From the NCBI RefSeq assembly GCF_008386495.1, contig NZ_VTHJ01000042.1, forward strand, positions 1 to 64,000: a stretch of DNA of 64,000 nt. Reading direction: 5' to 3'. The notes under the pieces were generated by a model. The model ran no database searches and was not told where the DNA came from. It saw nothing but the letters and a program-made list of their open reading frames with translations. This stretch comes from Streptomyces tailanensis. GTDB taxonomy: Bacteria > Actinomycetota > Actinomycetes > Streptomycetales > Streptomycetaceae. Below are positions 57,845-64,000 of the stretch, piece after piece (position 1 is the stretch's first letter; each line of letters starts with the position of its first letter). Made by a program: the position numbers and the translations under genes.

Positions 57845-59073
57845 CGGACGGCTCCCGAGAGCGAGGGGACGCGGGACACGGCGCCGTACACCCCGGTCAC
57901 CCCGTCGGCCACGCGGTCCCAGGTGTAGCGGGTCAGGACCCGCCGACGGCCGGCGGCGCCGAACCGGGCGAGCCGGGCGGGATCGTCGAGCAGGCCGCGG
58001 AGGGTGGCGCCGAGGTCGTGGTCCTCGTCGGTCGGCACCAGCACGCCCGTGACCCCGTCCACGACCGTGTCCAGCTGCCCGCCGACGGCGGTGGCCACGA
58101 CGGGCGTGCGGCACGCCATGGCCTCGACCGGGACGATGCCGAACGGCTCGTAGCGGGGGACGGACACCACGAGGTCCGCGCCGGACATCAGCCGCGGCAT
58201 CCGGTCCCGGCTCACCCCGCCGAGCAGGGTCACCCGGTCGGCCACGCCGTACTCCTCCGCGAGCGCCCACAACCGTTCGGCCTCCGGTTCGGCGAAGAGC
58301 AGGGCGGGTTCGGGGCCGCCGGCGACGAGGAGTTCGGCGTCGGGGACGTCGGCGAGGGCCCGGATCGCCCGGTCGAAGCCCTTTCGAGGCACCATGCGGC
58401 CGACGGTGAGCAGCCGCCGCCGCGCGGACCCGGTCCCCCGGGCCCCCGCGACCGGCGCGAACCGCTGGGGATCCACCCCGCAGGGCACGACATGGATGTT
58501 CCGCCGGGGCAGCCCCATGGCGACGAGTTCGGCCACCTCGTCCTGACAGGTGGCGATGATGCCCCCGCACTCCCGCCCCACCGCCGTCTCGACCGTGACA
58601 CGTTCGGGCGGACTGGTGTCGGCGGTGCCCTGGTACCGCCTCTTCACCGTGCCGAGGGCGTGGTACGTCTGCACCACCGGCACCCCCAGTGCGCGGGCTC
58701 CGGTCACCGCCGCCAGCCCCGACATCCAGAAGTGGGCGTGCACCACGTCAGGCGGCTCCACGGACCACTCGTCCGCCAGCCATGCCGCGAAGTCCGGTAT
58801 ATAGGGCAGCAGTTCGTCCTTGGGCAGGGGAGCCGGCGGTCCGGCGGGGACGTGGACGACCCGTACGCCCTCGGGTGTGACGACCCGGTCGGGCAGCCGT
58901 GGATCGTCCCGGCGGGTGTAGACGACGACCTCGTGACCCCGCCGGGTCAACTGCGCGGCGAGTTGGGCCACGTAGACGTTCTGGCCGCCCGCGTCGGGGC
59001 CACCGAGCTCGGCCAGCGGACTGGCGTGCTCGGAGACCATGGCGACGCGGCCGGCCGTCGGGTGGCTGCTCAT
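57841..59073 (-). CDS. Family 4 glycosyltransferase
   Basis: 410 residues, GT-B fold. N-terminal EHASPLAELGGPDAGGQNVY is the loop seen in sucrose-synthase/MshA-like GT4 enzymes. The donor-binding EX7E motif is in RYEPFGIVPVEAMACRTPVV. Coupled to both neighbours. Its donor may be a UDP or GDP sugar; the acceptor is unknown. Confidence 0.92.
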   Translation of the reverse strand: MSSHPTAGRVAMVSEHASPLAELGGPDAGGQNVYVAQLAAQLTRRGHEVVVYTRRDDPRLPDRVVTPEGVRVVHVPAGPPAPLPKDELLPYIPDFAAWLADEWSVEPPDVVHAHFWMSGLAAVTGARALGVPVVQTYHALGTVKRRYQGTADTSPPERVTVETAVGRECGGIIATCQDEVAELVAMGLPRRNIHVVPCGVDPQRFAPVAGARGTGSARRRLLTVGRMVPRKGFDRAIRALADVPDAELLVAGGPEPALLFAEPEAERLWALAEEYGVADRVTLLGGVSRDRMPRLMSGADLVVSVPRYEPFGIVPVEAMACRTPVVATAVGGQLDTVVDGVTGVLVPTDEDHDLGATLRGLLDDPARLARFGAAGRRRVLTRYTWDRVADGVTGVYGAVSRVPSLSGAVR

Positions 59074-60032
59074 CCGGTGACCTCCTTGACGAGGCGTTCC
59101 CAGTCGCTCCGGAAACGCGGCTCTCCGTAGCGGGCCTGTGCCGCGGCCCTGGCGGCCTCCCCTGTCGAGCGGGCGAGTGCGGGATCGGCGAGGAATGCGC
59201 GGACGGCGTCCTCCAGTACGTCGAAGCGGTTGGAGACGACCCCGGCCGCCTCGGGTACGGCCTCCCGGACCTCGGTGGTCTCCAGCGCCACCACCGGCAT
59301 CCCGAGGAACATGGCCTCCAGCAGTGAGAGTCCGAGCGATGTCCACCGGACGGGGTGCAGATACAGCCGGCAGCGGGCCATCGCCGGGTGCAGTTGGCCC
59401 TGCGGCAGGTCCCGGGCGCGGCAGCGTCCGGCGGGCAGCCCAAGATGGTCGGCGAGTCCGCGCGTGCGCATGCCGAAGACGTCCAGCGGCGCGATGCCCG
59501 CGAACCGCGGCAGCAGATCCGTTCCCGTCGTCCGCCCGCGCCGCACCGGGTCGTTGACGACGACGGCCGCACGCGGTTCCGCACCAGTCCACAGCGGCCC
59601 CGGGTCGAGGACGCCGTGCTCGATCACCTCGGTCGGAGCACGGCCGTTGTCCCACATCAGCCGGTTGAAGTGGGTCACATGGACAAGGGCGATGTCGGTC
59701 CGGTCGGCGAGGGGGTGGCGGCTGTCGACGGCGGACTCGTGCGGGCTGTTGTGCTCGACGTACACGGCCGGTACGTCGACGCCGGGCCGGCGACCCGTCC
59801 ACCGCTCGGCCAGTGCGAGCTCGTGCGGCCGCTGAAGCACCATCAGGTCGATGTCCGCCTCGCGCAACCCGGCCGGGCTCACCTCGCGCACGGTCTCCGG
59901 CCACCGCCAGGTCCGCGCCCGGCCCAGCCCGTCCGGACCGCGGCCGGGCGTCACGGGCACCAGAAAGGTGTACGGGCCCTGGACCAACGACGTCAGCCAT
60001 GAGCCGTGCACATGCCAGACAAGGATGTTCAT
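59070..60032 (-). CDS. Glycosyltransferase of GT-B type
   Basis: 320 residues beginning MNILVWHVHGSWLTSLVQGP. The C-terminal half has YLHPVRWTSLGLSLLEAMFL and MPVVALETTEVREAVP, the usual GT4-like donor site. The middle has VEHNSPHESAVDSRHPLAD. A glycosyltransferase family 1/4 member often found next to gmhA/hldE in Streptomyces. ATGA overlaps on both sides. Confidence 0.88.
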   Translation of the reverse strand: MNILVWHVHGSWLTSLVQGPYTFLVPVTPGRGPDGLGRARTWRWPETVREVSPAGLREADIDLMVLQRPHELALAERWTGRRPGVDVPAVYVEHNSPHESAVDSRHPLADRTDIALVHVTHFNRLMWDNGRAPTEVIEHGVLDPGPLWTGAEPRAAVVVNDPVRRGRTTGTDLLPRFAGIAPLDVFGMRTRGLADHLGLPAGRCRARDLPQGQLHPAMARCRLYLHPVRWTSLGLSLLEAMFLGMPVVALETTEVREAVPEAAGVVSNRFDVLEDAVRAFLADPALARSTGEAARAAAQARYGEPRFRSDWERLVKEVTG

Positions 60033-61036
60033 GGCCTCTCCTGAATCAGTTTCCGCACCGCGAGCACCACGTCATGGCCCGTGACCTCGTCGAGGCACGG
60101 ATGACCCGGCACGGGACAGCGCCGGGCCCTGCTGTCCGCACACGGGGCGTGCTGGTCGCCGAGGACCACGCTCGGCACGCCGTACGGCGCCCACCGCTCC
60201 GCCGGCACGACGGGCGCGAACAGGGACACCACCGGGGTCCCGACGGCCGCCGCCAGATGAGCGGGACCGGTGTTGCCGCACACCACGACATCGGCGGTGC
60301 GCAGCACGCCCGCCAGCGCGGCCGGCGGGGTCCTGCCGCCGAGGTCCACCCCCGAGTCGCCGCTGACCCACCGGGTGAGGTCCGTCTCGTCCGGGCCCCC
60401 GGTGACGACGACACGGTGACCCTCGTCGGCGAGCAACGCGACGGCCTCGGCGCAGTGTTCGGGGCTCCAGGCCCGAGCCGGTGCGCTGGCGCCGGGGTGG
60501 ACGACCACGTACGGGCCGTTCCCCGTCAGGGAGATGGTGTCCGGCGGCGGTACGACACGCAGCCGGCCCGAGTCCCCCGGACGCGGCAGGAAGCCCATGG
60601 CCGCCGCCGTGTCGAGCGCGGCCTCGACCTCGTGCCGGCCGGGCAGCCGCCGATGGCGTACGTCGAGGAGGCGGCCGGGCTGGTCGACGCTGTCGGCGCC
60701 GATCCGCCCGACGCCGGCCAGCCGCAGCAACAGGGCGGTGGGCAGCGGGCTCTGATGGAACGACGTGAGGATCAGGGCGGCGTCGAACGCCGCCGCCCGC
60801 AACCGCTCCACCAGCCCGCCGACGTCCGCTTCGTCGACGTCCGGCGGCCGCACGCCCTCCCAGGGCGCCGCCCACACGATCACCTCGTCCACGTCGGGCA
60901 GCAGCCGGGCGGCGGGCTCGCCGAGCGGGCCGCACAGCATCGTCACCCGCGAGCAGTGCGCGGCGACCGCCCGCACGGCGGGTCCGGCGAGCAGCACATC
61001 GCCGAAACTGTCGAGCCGCACGACCAGCGCCTTCAC
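60029..61036 (-). CDS. Family 9 (heptosyltransferase-like) glycosyltransferase
   Basis: 335 residues from GTG 61036, picked because it makes a GTGA overlap with gmhB and has AGGAGG 6 nt upstream; a GTG at 61039 is also possible. Motifs ALVVRLDSFGDVLLAGPAVR, YVVVHPGASAPARAWSPEHC and GNTGPAHLAAAVGTPVVSLF. It is the second GT9 gene of the cluster, so two heptose transfers are possible. Confidence 0.9.
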   Translation of the reverse strand: MKALVVRLDSFGDVLLAGPAVRAVAAHCSRVTMLCGPLGEPAARLLPDVDEVIVWAAPWEGVRPPDVDEADVGGLVERLRAAAFDAALILTSFHQSPLPTALLLRLAGVGRIGADSVDQPGRLLDVRHRRLPGRHEVEAALDTAAAMGFLPRPGDSGRLRVVPPPDTISLTGNGPYVVVHPGASAPARAWSPEHCAEAVALLADEGHRVVVTGGPDETDLTRWVSGDSGVDLGGRTPPAALAGVLRTADVVVCGNTGPAHLAAAVGTPVVSLFAPVVPAERWAPYGVPSVVLGDQHAPCADSRARRCPVPGHPCLDEVTGHDVVLAVRKLIQERP

Positions 61037-61638
61037 CACGGACCTCCTCGCGCCTCCGCCAGCAGACGGCGAACCGCGGTCAGCAGATCGGGCGCGGTAC
61101 GCGGCGCCGCCTCGACCTCCGCACGCCACGTCGCCTCCCTGGGCACGAGCACACTCCGTGCGCCCGCGGCACGGGCGGCCTCCACATCGGCCCCGATGTC
61201 GCCGATCACCACGCAGTCCCGGGGAGCCACGCCCAGCCGACGTGCCGCCTCCAGCACCAGCCCCGGCCGGGGCTTGCGGCAGTCGCAGCCGGCGTCGGGG
61301 AGGTGCGGGCAGTACACCCAGGTGCCGAGACCGCCAAGGAGGGCGTCAGCCCGCGCGTTCACGCGGTGCACGTCGGCGTCCGTGAGCAGTCCACGGCCGA
61401 CCCCCGACTGGTTGCTGACCACACCGGTCGCGATGCCCTCCCCGCGCAGCAGCTCCACCGCCCGCCGCGCACCGGGCATTGGCCGCACCAGGGCGGGGTC
61501 CCCGTTGTAGGCGACGTCCTCGACGAGGGTGCCGTCACGGTCGAAGAGGACGGCGGCGACGACGGGCGCCGGGCGGGGTGGGGTGGCGACCCCGTCCCTG
61601 GGGTGTCGGGGTCCGTGGCCCGAGAGCGGTCGCTTCAT
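61033..61638 (-). CDS. gmhB: Heptose 1,7-bisphosphate phosphatase (HAD-IIIA)
   Basis: 201 residues. HAD motif I LFDRDGTLVEDVAYNGDP, motif II VVSNQSGVGRG, a zinc-binding loop CPHLPDAGCDC and RKPRPGL, and VIGDIGADVEAA as motif IV. It removes the C7 phosphate between the two HldE steps. ATG 61638 overlaps the upstream stop. Confidence 0.92.
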   Translation of the reverse strand: MKRPLSGHGPRHPRDGVATPPRPAPVVAAVLFDRDGTLVEDVAYNGDPALVRPMPGARRAVELLRGEGIATGVVSNQSGVGRGLLTDADVHRVNARADALLGGLGTWVYCPHLPDAGCDCRKPRPGLVLEAARRLGVAPRDCVVIGDIGADVEAARAAGARSVLVPREATWRAEVEAAPRTAPDLLTAVRRLLAEARGGPW

Positions 61639-62708
61639 GGCGTGCTCCCCGACGGCGTGGTCCGGGGGACGGCCGTTCGCCCCGCCCCCGGCCGTGACGC
61701 CGTGTGCCGCCGAACGGCACCCAGCGGCGCGGCCCCGCGATGACGTACCAGTCCGGCCAGCCAGTGGCGGACCGCGAGCGGCGGGATGAGCACGCTCGTG
61801 GCCGCCATGGTGGCGATCTCGTCAGGGGTGCGCGGGCCCGGCCGGATACGGGCCAGCGCGAACTCGACCGTGCCCAGGGCCCACAGGCCCCCGGCCACGG
61901 CGGCGGCACGCCATCGGCCGGCCGACACGGAGCCGCAGGCGACGAGCGCGGCGGCGGTCACCACCAGGTGCCCGGGGAACCGCCCCCGGGGTGCCTGGGC
62001 GCGCGCCCACCAGTCGCGGCCGTGCAGTCGGCTCATCAGGACGTCGTCCGCGTTGCCGCGCTGGGCGCGCACCGACACCCACCAGTCGACCGCACGCACC
62101 GGATGGCGGGTCGCGCGCCGTCCGCGGCGCAGTGTCCAACCCGCGTCCCGTACGCGCAGCGCCAGGTCGGCGTCCTCACGGAAGGCCCGGCGGAACCGCT
62201 CGTCGAAGCCCCCGGCCTCCGCCAGCGCGGCCGTACGGTAGGCCATGTCAGCCGTGGCCCAGGCTGCCTCCTCCAGGCCGGCGGTGCCCCTTTCCCAGTC
62301 CGTGGGCCTGCGGTCGGCGGGAAGGGGGACGGACAGCCGCCCCTGGATGCCGCCGGTGGTCACGTCGGCTGCCGCGAGGTCGTCGGCGAGGCGGCCGGAC
62401 CAGTCCGGCAGCACCTGGACGTCGTCGTCGAGGAAGACGGTCCAGGGCGCGGTGACCGTACGCCACCCCGCGTTTCGGGCGGCAGCCGGCCCGCGTCCAC
62501 CGCTGCGTAGGGTCCGTACTCGCTCACGCAGCGCGCCGGCGGCCTCCAGCGGCAGCTTCCCGGTCGGGTCCGGGCGGTCGTCGACCACGACGATCTCCTG
62601 GGGCGGAGGACCGGTGGCCGTGGTCGCGGCGAGGGCGCGCAGGCAGTCGGCGAGGCAGGCGCGCCCGATCGTCGGGACCACGACGGCGTAGGCGGGCGAC
62701 TCCGTCAT
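61635..62708 (-). CDS. Family 2 glycosyltransferase with C-terminal membrane segments
   Basis: 357 residues. GT-A motifs AYAVVVPTIGRACLADCL, IVVVDDRPDPTG, and FLDDDVQVLPDW, then FREDADLALRVRDAGW. Hydrophobic stretches near residues 240-260 (GHLVVTAAALVACGSV) and 265-285 suggest membrane anchoring. ATGA overlaps on both sides. It likely acts early, at the membrane. Confidence 0.88.
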   Translation of the reverse strand: MTESPAYAVVVPTIGRACLADCLRALAATTATGPPPQEIVVVDDRPDPTGKLPLEAAGALRERVRTLRSGGRGPAAARNAGWRTVTAPWTVFLDDDVQVLPDWSGRLADDLAAADVTTGGIQGRLSVPLPADRRPTDWERGTAGLEEAAWATADMAYRTAALAEAGGFDERFRRAFREDADLALRVRDAGWTLRRGRRATRHPVRAVDWWVSVRAQRGNADDVLMSRLHGRDWWARAQAPRGRFPGHLVVTAAALVACGSVSAGRWRAAAVAGGLWALGTVEFALARIRPGPRTPDEIATMAATSVLIPPLAVRHWLAGLVRHRGAAPLGAVRRHTASRPGAGRTAVPRTTPSGSTP

Positions 62709-64000
62709 GCGAACACCTTCTTCCGCCGGACCGCGAACGGCCCGAGGGCGAGCAGGTCCACCGGCGCGGAACCGAAGCACTCCAGGGCGTCCCGGGGGTC
62801 GTCCACCATCGGGCGGCCGGCGGTGTTCAGGCTGGTGTTGACCACCACGGGCAGTCCCGTCCGGCGCTCGAAGGCGTCGATCATCCGCGCCACCAGCGGC
62901 TCCGCGCCACGGTCCACGGTCTGGATCCGGGCCGTACCGTCCACGTGGACGACAGCCGGGACGCGCTCCCGCCACTCGGCGGCCACGTCGTGCACGAACA
63001 GCATGTAGGGGCTGGGCAGGGGCCCGTCGAAGAGTTCGGCGGCCCGCTCCGCCAGAACCATGGGCGCGACCGGACGGAACTCCTCCCGTCCCTTCACGGC
63101 GTTGAGCCGCTCCAGGTTCGCGGCCCGGCCCGGGTGGGCGAGCAGCGAGCGGTGGCCGAGGGCGCGCGGCCCGTACTCGCTGCGCCCCTGGAACCAGGCC
63201 ACGATCCCGTCTCCGGCGAGTTCCTCGGCGACGGTCTCGGCGATGTCGTCGGGCTCCTCGTAGGGCACGGCCGCCCGTTCCAGCCACGCGCGCAGTTCGG
63301 CGTCGCTCCAACCGCGCCCCAGGGCGGCGGTCGGCATCGCCTCCACCGTCTCCTTCTGGTGGGCGACGTGCAGCGCGGCGCCGAGCGCCGTACCCGCGTC
63401 CCCGGCCGCCGGCTGCACCCAGACCTCGCGGAACGGTCCCTCCCGGTACAGCCGGGAGTTGGCCACGCAGTTCAGTGCCACTCCGCCCGCAAGCGTCAGC
63501 ACGTCCTCGCCGGTGCGTTCGTGCAGCCAGCGCACCAGCCCGAGCAGCACCTCCTCCAGGCATGCCTGGGCGCTGGCGGCCACGTCCGCGTGGTCACGCG
63601 ACCACGGCGCGCTCGCCGCACGGGGCGGCACCAGCGACGACCAGGGCACGGGACGGGCCCGGAACCCGCCCCGGCCGTCCAGACGGACGTACGCGCGCAA
63701 CTGGTCGAGGAAGCGCGGCCTGCCGTACGACGCCAGGGCCATCACCTTGAACTCGTCGCTGCTGCGCAGGAATCCGAGGTGCTGGGTGAGGTCCTCGTAG
63801 AACAGGCCCATCGAGTCGGGCAGCGACTGCGAGCCCAGCACGGTGAGTTCGCGGTTCGCGTAGCGGCCCGCCAGATGCGAGCCGCACTCGCCGCGCCCGT
63901 CCAGGACCAGCACGGCGCAGTCCGGATACGGGGAGGCCTGGCCCGCCGAGGCGGCGTGGGCCACGTGGTGCGCGACGAAGCGCACCTTGGCCGGGTCGAG
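62705..64000 (-). CDS. Carbamoyltransferase, NodU/TobZ family (5' end outside window)
   Basis: At least 432 C-terminal residues; the frame is open at base 64000. The N-terminal ASKHA part has VRFVAHHVAHAASA, CAVLVLDGRGECGSH and LTLAGGVALNCVANSRLY. The C-terminal YrdC-like part has GIVAWFQGRSEYGPRALGHR and VNTSLNTAGRPMVDDP. These enzymes use carbamoyl phosphate and ATP to carbamoylate a sugar hydroxyl. Here it opens the heptose cluster, so the glycan is likely carbamoylated. Confidence 0.92.
   Translation of the reverse strand, partial: LDPAKVRFVAHHVAHAASAGQASPYPDCAVLVLDGRGECGSHLAGRYANRELTVLGSQSLPDSMGLFYEDLTQHLGFLRSSDEFKVMALASYGRPRFLDQLRAYVRLDGRGGFRARPVPWSSLVPPRAASAPWSRDHADVAASAQACLEEVLLGLVRWLHERTGEDVLTLAGGVALNCVANSRLYREGPFREVWVQPAAGDAGTALGAALHVAHQKETVEAMPTAALGRGWSDAELRAWLERAAVPYEEPDDIAETVAEELAGDGIVAWFQGRSEYGPRALGHRSLLAHPGRAANLERLNAVKGREEFRPVAPMVLAERAAELFDGPLPSPYMLFVHDVAAEWRERVPAVVHVDGTARIQTVDRGAEPLVARMIDAFERRTGLPVVVNTSLNTAGRPMVDDPRDALECFGSAPVDLLALGPFAVRRKKVFA

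Noticed and set aside
52927..64000. LPS biosynthesis or a heptose-containing antibiotic cluster
   Set aside because: The window lacks lipid A, PKS, NRPS or aminocyclitol genes, and the organism is Gram-positive; a surface glycan is the simpler reading.

Overview
The window is high-GC actinomycete chromosome, almost certainly Streptomyces. Codon third positions are strongly G/C, many neighbouring genes share 4-nt ATGA or GTGA stop/start overlaps, TTA codons are rare, and there are copies of palindromic repeats typical of Streptomyces. The mix of regulators, phosphatases, sugar catabolism and degraded accessory genes fits an arm or sub-arm region rather than the core. No rRNA, tRNA, CRISPR array or intact transposase was seen.

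Layout. 1-189: 3' end of a GcvT-like oxidoreductase gene. 207-2399: helR, an RNA-polymerase-releasing ATPase of the rifamycin response, with a rifamycin-associated element (RAE) upstream. 2659-4139: a small gene graveyard holding a doubly broken ethylene-forming enzyme (EFE) gene and, on the other strand, an acyl-CoA dehydrogenase/adenylate-forming ligase chimera, next to an intact GAF-LuxR regulator. 5651-18602: a five-gene minus-strand operon (DUF4132 protein, giant unknown protein, MoxR AAA+, DUF5682::VWA fusion, SWIM protein) resembling the E. coli molR-yehLMPQ neighbourhood. This is the best candidate here for a poorly described system. 19029-21358: a sugar-binding-protein/isomerase deletion fusion beside its orphaned LacI regulator. 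21361-28264: SDR, EF-hand protein, two divergent multi-sensor PP2C phosphatases, and an ArsR-SRPBCC pair. 28388-29866: NagZ.

30041-48114 is a glycan-catabolism locus: GH5-like beta-mannosidase candidate, BadF-type GlcNAc kinase, GH3, CUT1 ABC transporter, GH38 alpha-mannosidase coupled to a small chaperone-like protein, RpiR/MurR regulator, sugar-isomerase (SIS) protein, and secreted GH84 N-acetylglucosaminidase with a beta-propeller. The combination fits trimming of N-glycans (mannose on GlcNAc) followed by GlcNAc phosphorylation. A recurring operator-like motif (core TTGAWYCA) lies at five of its promoters, and I infer that the local RpiR protein reads it. The GH84 gene carries two TTA codons, so it should depend on bldA.

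48188-52728: methyltransferase, VOC protein, a second graveyard (DUF1932 oxidoreductase and MmgE/PrpD relics joined at a 9-bp tandem repeat), a PAS-PP2C phosphatase, and a STAS gene broken by two single-base shifts. 52927-64000: eleven minus-strand genes, every neighbouring pair overlapping, for an ADP-heptose-type sugar pathway (GmhA, HldE, GmhB) with seven glycosyltransferases and a carbamoyltransferase that runs off the window. The product is probably a carbamoylated, heptose-containing surface glycan or glycolipid; that is inference.
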